64,000 nt of DNA from Sequoia sempervirens. Taxonomy: Eukaryota > Streptophyta > Pinopsida > Cupressales > Cupressaceae. Location of the stretch: positions 155,347,554 to 155,411,553 of the forward strand of contig VDFB02047230.1 in assembly GCA_007258455.2 (NCBI GenBank). Reading direction: 5' to 3'. Positions 24,201 through 36,121 of the stretch are shown here, one piece after another. A program made the translations under genes and the position numbers. The first letter of the stretch is position 1. The number at the start of each line of letters is the position of its first letter. The notes beneath the pieces were generated by a model. That model was given only the letters and a program-made list of their open reading frames with translations, was not told where the DNA came from and did no database searches.

Positions 24201-27150
24201 ATCCACTATGCTTGGCATATAGATGCAACCTTTTTGTGAAAATTCCCTCACAAATCCAAACAAGTTTCATCCTCCAAACTGGTGCAAGAGCACCTTAAGG
24301 TCTTTTGGAAGATCTTAATGATTTTTGGCTTGTAGGCTGTTCTAGCCAACCACCAAGGGAATAAGGACTATCATATAAAGTACCTAGGTTTTTTTTAAGA
24401 GTGTTTTAGGGTAAGTTTGGCTTAGAGTCTTGAACTTTATGAGTTCCTAGAAAAATCTTGGCAATTTGAGCATTTTGGCAATGTTGCCTTGGCAATTTGG
24501 CCTAAAAGTTGAAAAATAGCATTAATGTTGTTCTAAGTCTGACCCAAGGGTCCTAGCATGTGGGAGAAAGGTATATAAGGTCATCCAAACCCTAATACCT
24601 GGGTTGAAAGTTCATTTTCAGGAATTGAGACTTGGAGAGCATTTTTGTGTGATTGGAATTCAGCAACTTTTGAGTGCATTTTTGTGTTTGAGCCTTCATC
24701 TAGTCAAGAATGGATTGAAAGGACTAACCTGATGCTCTGAGTGTTTCATTTGTTTCATTTACTTACTGTACCTAGCATTAGATTAGTCATTTAGACCAAC
24801 TGGTTAAGGTTTTGCAAGTTTTTGGGTTTTTGGACTCACTGTCGGTTTGGGCCAATTTTGTGAATAATGAGTCCCACTTGAGTTCTCGTGGCTTTTTGAT
24901 AGGGAGGGGTCAGAGGAATCAATCACATATTCTTTCTCTAAGGTCTTTCTTGCAAGACCTCCTTGGTGTTTTTCTTCACCATCTTAACCTATAGGTCCCT
25001 TCTCATGTTTAGGTACCCCTGGTTCTCCTGGCCAACCCCACTACCATCACCATTCAACCAACCAAGTCAATCTTGGTGCCATAGCTCTAACTCTTCCTTA
25101 GCCTTTAATCTACCCTAAAGACTAACAATACCTCCAAAGATTGAACTTTGATTTGTAGGGGTGTGGAGATGTTTCAATTCATTGCAAGCCATCCAATTTT
25201 GGTTCTTGAGTATCCTCCTAGCTCCATTTATTGGTCGCTTTCAACAAACCCTTGTTTAGGTCTTAAAAAGGATACTAGCCTAGAATCCCCAATTAGGTCT
25301 CCTTCTCTAAGAAAACTGGTTGACTCTCTCAATTTCTCCAAAGAACCCCCAATCTTTCTTTGAGGTTCTTGCTTCAAATGGACACCTCTCAAGGATTTTC
25401 GAGGTCTTGGGTCTTAACTACCCATACAACCCTCCACTTAAAAATGGGAAATTGCTAAGTGTTTCTCACACCAGATGGACTGATGGAGTTTCCTCTTAAA
25501 AACCAAGTCTTGGCAAGACTCACATCTACCTTCACAAAAATGAAATTCAACAAAATTCAATCACCCCTGCAAGTTATGTGCTCTGCACTCCTTGTCTTCC
25601 CTAGTCAGACTCTTCCTGGCTCTCCTAGGGCAAGACTTTGCCAACAACTCATGTGCTCACACAAACCCTAAAACCTACCATATGTACACACATGGAGTCT
25701 AGTCACTGTTCCCAAAGGGTAGTACAATTTGTACGGTGGGAAAGTGAACTAACACCCCATCTCTACAAAACTGTCTGGTTCATACCAGCAATAGGGTTAA
25801 AGCAAACTATTTACAAACAATGATTGAAATCGAATCAAAAAGACTAAAATATGGCACACTAAGCTTGAGAAAACACTAAACTACATCCTCCACATAACAC
25901 AGTAACAATTTCAATCCATTAAAGCTCTACTTTGAAGCAAAAATCAGTAATAACATAGAAAAACACTGTTTTTCTTTCAATTCACAAAACTTTCCCACAA
26001 TACCAATACTTCCAACCCTGCTCTCAAGTCGAGGCACACCTTATATAGGGTTCCTCAATTAGTTATGCTCCCTTGGTCGAACATGTAAGTTATCATGTGG
26101 CAAAGTTGAAAAGTGTACCATTTTGCATCTTTTGCCAATTTTCTTGAAAACTAAGTAAAATGAGTTTTTAAACCCATTCACCCTTCCTCAACTTCTATCC
26201 TAAAGATCAACCACATCCCTAAACTATCTTCTCTACTCAATGGTCAACATGACCTTCATGATAAACATCAAAAACAAAAGAAATGCATCCTAGACTTCCT
26301 AAATGCCTAATGTTTCATAAGTGCTCCTGCACCACTTTCCTCTCATGGCCACTTGGAATAAATTTGGGCACTATGTAAATAATGTACATACAGGTTTAGG
26401 AATCTTTGTTTGCAGGGGAAGTGAAGAAACTATCAAGCACCAGGCGAGTGCAAGTGCATTATGGCTAGTGGCTTGGAGAGGACAGCGGTAAAGAAAGCTG
26501 CTAAATGGATTGGTTTGTGCTAATCAAGAGCATGGGAGTGTGGGAACATGTATTCCATACATGTGTGTGCAAGAAGTCCAGTTGAGGAGGTCATTGAAGC
26601 CCTCAAAGTTGGAAAAAGGAGCTAAAACCCTTGAAATTAGGGAGGTATGAGGATATTCATATGAACGGCCACTTGGGAGACCTTACACCTGGTAAATATT
26701 GAAGCCTAGGGTACCACTAGAAAGAATATCAAAAAATATTTTGGGGTTGTTAAGACCGTTTTTGAGAAAATCCAAGAAAACGGATTCTAGGAGGCCTAGT
26801 TGGGGCAAAAGGCTATAAGGCCTAAAATGGAGTTTTTCAAGAAAGCGATGGGAGAATGGTGAAAGAATCCAATGAGATGGATTAGTGAGGTGTCAAATCA
26901 ACAAAGAGACAGTAGAATAACCTTTCCTAGCCCCTGGAGTGGTTAGGACACTTTGGGTCAGTTTGGAGCCCAGGGAAGCCTAGTGGCGAATTGAGAGTAA
27001 TGGAGAAGAATTTGAAATTGGTGGAGAGTCTTATGAGGTGAGAGGGGTTTAGGAGAGATCCCTAAATCGGGTAGAGAGGAATACCCTAGGAAGACTAGAG
27101 AATAGGTCTTGGGAAGAGCAAGAGTGCTCTTGAAAGGTAAGTCTCCCCAT
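24201..27150 (+). mobile_element. Degraded LTR-retrotransposon-like region
   Basis: A TATA-like box (gtatataagg, 24571-24580) is followed by a long leader-like stretch. Short plus-strand open frames without recognisable domains then lead into the Gypsy protease fragment at 27155. I could not delimit two LTRs. The call rests on position upstream of the protease and on general sequence character, so it is tentative. Confidence 0.3.
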
Positions 27151-27154
27151 CAAA

Positions 27155-27698
27155 TTGGTAAAGGAAGAGGTAGAGACTCTAGAGGTGGACAACTCAGAGA
27201 AAGGAAAAAAACTCATGTTAACAAGGATTTTGATCAAAGCACCTACCGAGGATGAACACAAACAAAGGAGAGCTCTTTTTAGAGTCAAGTGCAAGATACA
27301 AGGTAAGGTTTGCAAGGTCATCATAGACTCAAGATCAACTGATAATGTCACCTCAGAGGAGGATATACAAAATTTGAAACTCATCAAGATACCCCATTCT
27401 TAGTTGGCCTACTCCAAAGACAGGGACATAAGTTTGGAGTTTCCATGGATTAGCTCAGTTCTAAAGGAAATTTGTGAGAAGGTTTAGTGAAATTTGTGCA
27501 CCAGTTCTTGACACCATCAAAGGAGGACTGAAAACAAAGTTTGTGTGGAGCAAAGAAGCCAATGAAGGATTTGAAAGGTTGAAGAGGGAGATAGCTACCC
27601 AACCTATCTTAGTTTTACCAAGTTTTGACAAACCATTCATAGTAGAATGTGATGCAAGTAACATAGCAATAGGAGTTGTCCTAAGCCAACAAAGTTAA
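27155..27698 (+). pseudogene. Ty3/Gypsy protease joined to RT thumb/RNase H start, internally deleted
   Basis: The first part (27155-27403) encodes RALFRVKCKIQGKVC then KVIIDSRSTDNVTSEE, a retropepsin-like segment in which the catalytic DSGS is changed to DSRS. After a stop, a second frame gives FHGLAQF, a stop, RKFVRRFSEICAPVLD, then KFVWSKEANEGFERLK and FIVECDASNIAIGVVL. That is the end of reverse transcriptase and the start of RNase H. Almost the entire RT palm, with its catalytic aspartates, is missing between the two, so about 1 kb was deleted. The fragment ends at a TAA at 27698. It is clearly dead. Confidence 0.8.
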
Positions 27699-27978
27699 GA
27701 TGATGCAAGTAACATAGTAGTTGAACAATTTTAGAAAAAAGAAATTTGTGTCAAGGTCCGCATTCAATCCAACAAGCAAAAATCAAAGCTCAGCCTCTTC
27801 AAATGAAAATGCTTGTTTGCAAAAAAAATGAATAAGAATGAGGTAGTTAAGGTGTTTGAAGTTATTTAGAGGTCACTTTTAGGGTGGAAGGCTTAAAAAT
27901 CCATTTTAAATGCACAAAAAAGAATTAAATTACTTCAAACCAAGTTTGTGAAGAAGTTAACTATGTTTCCCACTAGTT

Positions 27979-29660
27979 TCCCTTAAGAGTCCAAAGTGCT
28001 AAAAGACAACAATATTTGAAGGTCTATTTCTCAGAGATCGTGATGCTTACAGACTCTCCATCTGAGGCTATGGGATTGTGTTGGGACCATCTACAAAAAC
28101 CTCTCTCGGTTTTACTATCTCGGAGGTGTTTTCCTGTGGTGATGACTTTTTAGTGGAGGGAAAAGTTGCCAAATGCAGCGTGTAAAGTTGCAAAGTGGTG
28201 CAACTTTCACTCCACAGCTCGTACGACCAAATGGACTATTCCAACACGTCCTGATGGGTACATTTACGCTTAGGGATGGTCCTCTCTTGCACCCAAATAC
28301 GCCGAATCACTCGAGCTACATTGGACTGACGATTTCCCTTTAATAGTCCAGAGTGCTAAAAGGAAGCAATCTTTGAAGGTCTATTTCTAAGAGACCGTGA
28401 TGCTTACAAACTCTTCTTCCAGGCTATGGGATTGTGTTGGGACCATCTACAAAAACCTCTCTTGGTCTTTCTACTATCTCGGAGGCATTTTCCTGTGGTG
28501 ATGACTTTTCAGTGGAGGGAAAAGTTGCGAGATGCAAGCAGTGTAAAGTTGCAAAGTGGTGCAACTTTCACTCCATAGCTCGTACGACAAACGGACTATT
28601 CCAACACATCTAGATGGGTACGTTTACGCTAGGGATGGTCCTCTCTTGCACCCAAATACGCTAAATCACTCCAAGCTACATTGGACAGGCGATTTCGCTT
28701 AAGAGTCCAAAGTGCTAAAAGGAAGAAATCTTTGAAGATCTATTTCTCAAAGACTGTGATGCTTACAGACTCTTCGTCTAAGGCTATGGGATCATGTTGG
28801 GACCATCTACAAAAACCTCTCTCGGTTTTTACTATCTCGGAGGCATTTTCCTGTGGTGATGACTTTTCAGTGGAGGGAAAAGTTGCCAGATGCAAGCAGT
28901 GTAAAGTTGCAAAGTGGTACAACTTTCACTCTGCAACTCGTAGACCAAACAGACTATTCAAAAATGTTTGGATGGGTACGTTTACGCTAGGGATGGTCCT
29001 CTCTTGCACCCAAATCGCCAAATCACTCCGAGCTACATTGGACCGACGATTTCCCTTAAGAGACAAGAGTGCTAAAAAGAAGCAATCTTTGAAGGTCTAT
29101 TTCTCAGAGACCGTAATGCTTATAGACTCTCCGTCTGAGGCTATGGGATCATGTTGGGACCATCTACAAAAACCTTTCTCAGTTTTTACTATCTCGGAGG
29201 CGTTTTCCTATGGTGATGAATTTTCAGTGGAGGGAAAAGTTGCCAAATGCAAGCAGTGTAAAGTTGCAAAGTGGTGCAACTTTCGCTTCGTAGCTCGTAC
29301 GACCAAATGAAATGTTCCAACACGTCCGGATGGGTACGTTTATGCTAGGGATGGTCCTCTCTTGTACCCAAATACGCCGAATCACTCTGAGCTACATTGG
29401 ACCGGCGATTTCCCTTAAGAGTCCAAAGTGCTAAAAGGCAGAAATCTTTGAAGGTCTATTTCTCAGAGACCATGATGCTTACATACTCTCTATCTAAGGC
29501 TATGGGATCATGTTGGGACCATCTACAAAAACCTCTCTCAGTTTTTGCTATCTCGGAGGTGTTTTCCTGTGGTGATGACTTTTCAGTGGAGGGAAAAGTT
29601 GCCAGATGCAAGTAGTGTAAAGTTGCAAAGTGGTGCAACTTTCACTCCATAGCTTGTACA
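27979..29660 (+). repeat. Tandem array of a 356-360-base unit, about 4.7 copies
   Basis: The landmark gggaccatctacaaaaacc occurs at 28083, 28439, 28799, 29156 and 29515. Spacings are thus 356, 360, 357 and 359 bases. Units share the phrases ttcccttaagagtcc, agtggagggaaaagttgcc and gtgcaactttc. The unit can be read as protein in one frame, including GDDFSVEGKVARCKQCKVAKW, and one open frame (28681-29310) covers 1.75 units. The CKQCK pair resembles half of a zinc-binding site, but no domain is identifiable. It is either a satellite seeded from a coding fragment or a decayed repeat gene. Confidence 0.8.
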
Positions 29661-31060
29661 AAGCCAGTTCAAAACCCAGTTCTCCACACCTTCCACTCTT
29701 GAAATAACGTCAAGACATGCAATAACGTTTCTACATAAAGTTTTTATACAAAGCAATGGGTAGATAAAACCATGTAAGTGGTTTCCCCAAACTAATTGCC
29801 ACCAAAACCATTCTTGATAGTTTAAAACTGCGAACCACCCCAATGTGTAATTATGATAGCACTCAAGATAGCCCTCCACCATGAACATATCAACTAAGTA
29901 GGAACCCATAACATTATGGAAAGATGATCCACTTCTCCCAATGTAACTCCCAAGCATTACATGTGAGAGATGGTCAATTTCATTGATGGCAACAGTTGTG
30001 TGACTCCCATTGATGACCTTCTTTATTCAATTCCATTACAACAATATCCAAAGCATTCCAAAGAATACTAATGAAAACAACATTTCCCTCAACACATCAT
30101 GATCATTCAAGTACTCATTCTAACAATACAAGAGATTTACACTTCAAATTGCAAGTGAATATAATTTACTATATCTTAACATAAAAAATGCAAAACCGAA
30201 TAGAAAAATGTATCAATGAGGTACAAGGATGTATAAAATCCAATCAATCAACACACAATCAACCTAACATAATTAAGGGTTGATAGGGGTATTGGATAAT
30301 TAAGGGTTGATAAGGGTATGAATGTTTATCTTTGCATCTACTCTTGAATATCTAGGGACTTGGTGGTATTTAGAAATTTGTTACTCATTTTTATTGCATT
30401 GAATCAAAATGTCTCACTATTAATTGCTCTAATGCTATAAGATAAATGAATGTTTTCATGATTATAATGAATATATTGTATGTTATTAATGCTAGCGTAT
30501 ATCATCAAATTATGCCAAACATGTGTTTAGTCAACTCAAAGTGGGTGAATGACACCACTTAGTGAAAAGTTTGAATTTTGAATTTTAAAATGAAAGGGAA
30601 TAGGTTTGTGACTATGAGGTCACCCTTGTGAATTAAAGAATTGGGTTTGAGGAGAAAAAGTTGCAAGCCACTATAATTTATTATATATAAATGGGAAATA
30701 TTACAAAACCTGGTTCAAACGAGCATACCGACAGGAAAGAACCAGGAAGAAAACCTTCGGTTGTAGCTCGATTAAGTACAAAAATAGACCCCTTTACAAA
30801 AACGTATGAGTTTCCAAAATACAGGCCCATTTACATTTTAAACATACCCTTTATACAATGCCAGACATTTGACCCATATTTCAAAAAACATCACTGGGTA
30901 TAGATTATGCCCATACACAATTATGACCATTTTACATTGTTTCCAATTTGAGAATTCAAATTTTACAAAATTTTCCTATTAGAGGCATTCAGGGCACAGT
31001 CTTCAACAACGTAGTATGTTCATGTTCTGCTGACAAGCACCTATACAAACCATCAAGGTA
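29661..31060. other. Spacer, nothing recognised
   Basis: Short open frames (29583-29957 minus, 30691-30903 plus) show no recognised similarity. Some unit-like words from the preceding array persist at the left edge. Confidence 0.4.
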
Positions 31061-31061
31061 G

Positions 31062-31445
31062 CTTAGAATAACCAATCTATATTATTCTAAATTACACAAA
31101 ATATGATGAGATGGTAATGCAAACTATAAAAGGCGCTTAGAATAACCAATCTGTATTGTTCTAATATGTTGCATACCTCTCTAAAAGGATCAAAGCTGGC
31201 TATTGTTGCAGCAAGTCCATGATCAATCATGCCAGGAATATCGCAAAAGTGGGAAAATGAGAAATCTATATTGTCACAATAGAAAAGATGTTAGACTAAC
31301 ATATCTATATTAATCTAAACAGCCTGAATGATGATGAGTTGGTGATGCAAACTATAAAAGATGCATACCTCTTCGAAAGGATTAGAGCTAGCTATTGTTG
31401 TAGCAGGTCCATGATCAATCTTACCAAAAATATCACAAAATTGCA
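31062..31445 (-). repeat. Duplicated exon-like segment downstream of copy B gene 2
   Basis: Two stretches (about 31062-31252 and 31285-31445) align with each other. On the minus strand each encodes a similar peptide, FCDIPGMIDHGLAATIASFD in one and FCDIFGKIDHGPATTIASSN in the other, and each ends right before a GTATGC donor-like site. They may be remnants of extra 3' exons of the transposon or of another gene. No further match was seen. Confidence 0.5.
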
Positions 31446-31570
31446 TACAAAATATCACTATTAAAGACACATGCATTGCAATAGTATATAAAATATCAGT
31501 ATTAAATAAAGAACACTAATGAACTTAATCATAATGAACATAAGAATTCTACCTTCCATTCTTGAAAATG

Positions 31571-34545
31571 CTATTCAAGTGTGCCTGAAGCATCATCTCT
31601 TTGCTTAAGAGTATCCAACATTGCTTCATGATCAACATTACTAAGTGTCCATAGTTGTTTTGTCTTTGGTCTGGCATGATACTTCAACAACTTAACATTT
31701 ATTGCTATAACAAGGTGCGAATACATGAGAATGGTTTTGTGTTTCTCATAGTCTTCAAATGTAGGTATGCTATTCTTTCTAATCATGTATGTTCGCAACC
31801 AAGTTCCTACAACCACAACTGAACCTGTAGGATACATGAAACCATCATCATCTTCCATCGGTTGTGTTAGCTTATGTTTTACCCACACACATCGAGCCAA
31901 CCAATAGTCTGATCTCTCTTCATTCCCCTACAGTGCAACAACTGCAAAAATATGTCCTAGCTGTAGTAGATCTAAAAGCAAGTCGTAATCAACTGAACTT
32001 TCCATTGTGTCATTTGTCATGGATATTTTTTGAGATAAAGGAGTTAGATACTGTGGTACCCATGTATCCACCCACTCACTTGACTTGCATTGATCCCACT
32101 CGCACTGAATACAACTCTGACAAAAACAAGCCAACTCTCGTGTCCAAATGGTCCATGTGTCTACATTTGAGCTTCGAAATGAATGCATCTTTGAAGAATC
32201 TTTGATTGTATGACTATCTAATCTACCTCCCACTGTACCCTCCTCAACAAACCAAAAGAATCTATGCACTGTTGAATCAAGTGTCCCTCCCTGTGACAAT
32301 GCTAAACTAAACCAATCAACTATAGAATGTGCATCGCTGAATTTTGCTTCTAAAATCTTCAATTGCTCCTTAACTAGAGCTCTCTTTACACATGCACCTG
32401 TTCCATCATGCTCCCCTTTCCCATGTCTAGCTTCAAAAAAAAATCCAAATATGAGGTAGGCCCCTCTCTACATGCATTCTACTCAACCAATAAAACATAC
32501 TAGCATTCTTGAATTGACCTGTGCAATTATCTGACCAAATTAGATGTCGGCCCAATGCTATATCATGCTCCTGTAAGAACTCAAAAAAATTCTCAAAACA
32601 ATGTTGGACATACTCAGACGAGTGAGATCTATCATCACTCATATAAAAATGATACTCTCTAATTATCTTTCGATCTTCCTCTGTACTATTAGGTGCATGT
32701 ATAAATGTTATGTGGACAAAAATAGCAATCTGAATGGAATTGTAATACTGAGATTGTACCTCGTTTTGTGGTTGCAATGTGTAGTTTTCTACAAAGTCAC
32801 CCACTGATATAATAGTTCCAATTGGAAAAGAGTCCTTACACATCCTAAATTGTTGATCCAACCACTGAGACCTATGAATATGCCTTGCATACTTGTAGAA
32901 AAGATTGTCCTTAAAATTTGAAATAAAATCAGCAACACTACATTCTTTTGTAACCAACTCACATCTAGAACCTTCACCTCCGCTTTGCAAAGTATATTTG
33001 ACTATCTCATATCTCTTTTTCTCAACAAGCTTCTTTCCAAATTCATGTTTGGAACTCTCATGAAAACATTGAACAAACTTTGACAAGCCACCACATTGTG
33101 AGAACTTTGTATTTAAACAATCATTTCTATCAAAAAAGCAACCATCATCTCTAGAACATAAAAATGGATCTACCAAGTCCCTTGATGATTTTGGAAGATG
33201 CATTGCACCACACTCCTGCAACATTTCATTAGTATGCAAAGTAGAATGGATATAGCATAATAGCTCATGGTACATTGAAAACTCCACATGGTATTTGCAA
33301 CAACAAGTATTACGAATCTTAGGAGGTACACAATAAAATGGCCTCAAACCCTCAAAAGTCCTTTGTGAGATTTCCATATTTTTATGTGTTTCAATAATTT
33401 TTTTGAACAACATTGTTTGGCTTGATTCCAAGAAATGTTTAGGATGTGGTGTGTGGTATCGATTGCCAATTCTTAACTTTAAAACATCCTTTGCATTGGG
33501 TGATACTCCAGAGTTATCATGCCAAAATTGTTGAATTACCTGCTTTACATTATCGGTTAGCTTCTTATGAACACGTGGAAGCCTCCCGACAAAAGCCCAT
33601 GTATCATTTTCAAGAGGATCATCTATTCTTTCTCTTCTTGCAAGTTCTCTATCCAAAGTTTTTTATGTCAAAATCAATACAAGTTTGTCTCATAAAGTGA
33701 GCATTTTTCAATTGATGGCTTACTAGGGTGGTTGTAATGACTCTTCGAGCAGCTCTCTCATCCTTTTCCTTGTTACTTTTTCCAATATACTTGAGAGCAT
33801 TAAAAAGATTTTTGACAATAATAGAATTTTTTTCAGTCTTCTTGTTCACACGAATCTTCAATTTGGCTAGCAAAGGTCTCATCTTTTGCATCTTTAGCAA
33901 TTGTACAAAAAGTTGGCATTTCTTAGTCAATGTCTTATCACTAAAATATTGGTTGAAAAGTCTTCTAGCCCACAACCGAACAGTTCGTGTTGAGCTCTTG
34001 CCTTCAAAATTGTTTATAATATTCTCATCAAATTCAAGTAACCATTTAGGGGTTCTTGAGGGTCTTGAAACTGGAATATGTCTTTCTTCCATACAAGGTT
34101 CTTCATTTCTCATGTAATTTGGTGAAACATAATTTACACTTGCTTCAATATTATGTTCAAAATCTTCATTTCCATCATTTTCACCTTGAAAATTTTCAAT
34201 ATCAATTTGAATAATTTCATTCCCAATTTCAATATCATGTTCGGCATCTCCAAATCCAACATTTTCACCTTGAACATTTTCATTATCAATTTCAATAATT
34301 TCATTCCTAATTTGAATATCATGTTCAACATATTCAATTCCAACATTTTCACCTTGAATATTTTCACCTTGAACATCTTCAATTTCCTCTTCACTTGAAA
34401 GACCATAGGGGTTAGGTTCACCAATATTTAACATACCTTGTCTTCTCTTCCTATGACTTTCTCTATCTTTTTGTCTATATGCTTCAATTTCTTCTTTTGT
34501 AAGCTTTCTCTTGCGTTTTTGCTTTTGACAATTGCTGCTCCCCAT
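31571..34545 (-). pseudogene. Copy B gene 2: almost intact intronless transposase-like protein, about 990 codons
   Basis: The start at 34545 gives a basic N-terminus (KRKRKLTKEEIEAYRQKDR). An acidic linker of three 27-28-residue repeats (VQGENVG ... EHDI) follows at 34370-34150. Then come RLWARRLFNQYFSD, a CCCKYHVEF block (33305) with CLNTKFSQCGG, SVGDFVENYT (32798), FYMSDD (about 32640), WSDNCTGQFKN (32531), HGKGEHDG (32401-32424) and a C-terminal part ending at 31571. The D...D...E spacing resembles DDE nucleases, and the Cys/His block suggests zinc binding; both are inference. Only three lesions were found: an extra base in an A run near 33662, an extra base in a T run near 32440, and a TAG at 31928. 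Two are homopolymer changes that could be assembly errors. The gene is read without introns, while copy A has several. I cannot name the superfamily. Confidence 0.7.
34150..34370 (-). repeat. Three in-frame repeats in the acidic linker of copy B gene 2
   Basis: A unit of about 84 bases encoding ENVQGENVG then EHDI.IGNEII.ID occurs three times, the last one diverged (ENFQGENDGNEDFEHNIEA). Lengths are multiples of three, so the frame is kept. Copy A has a different linker duplication in the corresponding region. Confidence 0.75.
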
Positions 34546-34721
34546 TATACATCATAAAAGATGCTAAAAATCATTGCTTATGACAAATTTCAATAAAAGA
34601 TGCTCCAAAAAGTTGATCTTTGTCTCTTCCTATCTAAAGCCACGTGTGTGTTGCCTGCAAACAGAATGTAGGGTCCTTTGGAATGCACAAAATGGCCCAC
34701 ATGGGGATTTTCTATGGCCCG

Positions 34722-34860
34722 CAAATCCGATATCCATTATGATCTGATATCTGATTCATTGAAACAAATTATGATACTTTTAATAGTATAATTTTTGTTC
34801 TGCAAATCGGATATCCGATTTGAATTGGATATCCGATTTGAATTGGATATCCGATTTGTG
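34722..34860. promoter_or_regulatory. CGGATATCCG motif array upstream of copy B gene 2
   Basis: Two diverged copies lie at 34722-34757. Three nearly perfect tandem copies of an 18-base unit built on ggatatccgatttgaatt lie at 34804-34857. The array begins 180 bases upstream of the gene 2 start. The core is self-complementary, as expected for the site of a dimeric DNA-binding protein. Confidence 0.65.
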
Positions 34861-36121
34861 TACACATAGACCTAAGGGTTAATGGTAGATAGTAGAGGAG
34901 ACATTATACAGACTACCCCCATCTTTCATTGAAGACATTATATGTTATACCTTTCGCGTGTCGCTGTGAATTATCGCTCTTGGGGAGACGTTATACAGAC
35001 TACCCCCATGTTTCATCAAAGACCCACATGATACATATTGGTCGCTGAGACATATGATTTTTCTCACTAATGAGTGCCCATCATCACCTTTGCCAAGAAA
35101 TTTTGGTTTTCTCACCAACTGAAATAAGTCTTACCGATGAAGCCATTCATCGGCAAGACAATGAGCCTTCGAAGAGACTCACACCGATGCCAAATGTTAT
35201 ACCGAACTCATTCCTCCACTTTATTTGTTGAGACTCATCCCGATGTGCACTGTCGGTAAAACACCCTAATTTTTTTGAAACTCTTGTCGAAGACCACCTC
35301 TCCTACTGATGTACATCTCTATTGGCATAAATTTTGAATCGGCAAGACATCCTAGTTTCTGGCTGATAGCCTTTTATGAAACCCCATCACATCATATCAA
35401 CGAGACTAGTTGCCTTCGGCAAGACACTACTCTGATATACTTTAGCCTCACCGATATACACTAATCATCGTTGGTCGGTAAGACAAAGCTCAATTGACAA
35501 GACCCCTTGCCAAAAACCTTTAGCTTGGCCGAAACACCTCCATATGCGCCAGTCGGTATAACATGTTGAGCTCGCCAAGACATTACATCGATGCCTCCAT
35601 CTTTTGCCAAAAACCCTTTCATAAGCCTTTCGACAAGACAATAATGTTTCACTATGTCCTTAGCCCGACCGTCTAACTCCTGTCGATAAACCATTCCATG
35701 TGTACAAGTCGGGGAGACATACAAAGCTCGATGAGACACCACCCTAATAGCCACAACATATGCTGATAGATGATCCCACCGTTGCCACAACCACATGAAT
35801 GCCTCGCTGATAGCCTGCAGGAGAAAACTAGTCATTGTGACAACAAATGAGTCTTTCTGATAGGCAATGCAGACTCATGCAAACGGAAAATGCAGAATTG
35901 ATCGGGGAGACAAGAATGAACCTATGCCGATATGGACCCAGACATGAAAAATGCATAACTCAATTGATTCAATGGGGCAATATGGCAAACCATAAATTAA
36001 AAATGCAATATGGCAAACCATAAACAAATTACGATACTTGTAATGATATAATTTTTTCTCTGCAAATCGGATATCCGATTTGTGTACACATAGACCTAAG
36101 GGTTAATGGTAGATAGTAGAG
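34763..36121. repeat. Direct repeat of about 100 bases flanking a 1.1-kb insert
   Basis: The segment 34763-34897 (acaaattatgatacttt ... gtagatagtagagg) recurs at 36023-36121 with the same order of landmarks, including the palindromic motif and tgtacacatagacctaaggg. The stretch between them (34898-36022) carries about ten copies of a TCGG(C/T)AAGAC-like word and two copies of ttatacagactaccccca. It is unlike its surroundings. Confidence 0.65.
36062..36081. promoter_or_regulatory. Single CGGATATCCG motif at the minisatellite edge
   Basis: The motif caaatcggatatccgatttg sits directly before the telomere-like minisatellite. It is part of the repeated segment shared with 34763-34897. Confidence 0.6.

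Noticed and set aside
34134..34424. Open frames in other phases across the acidic linker repeats of copy B
   Set aside because: They overlap the 84-base repeats, which keep every frame open when one is. The gene 2 frame has the homologues.
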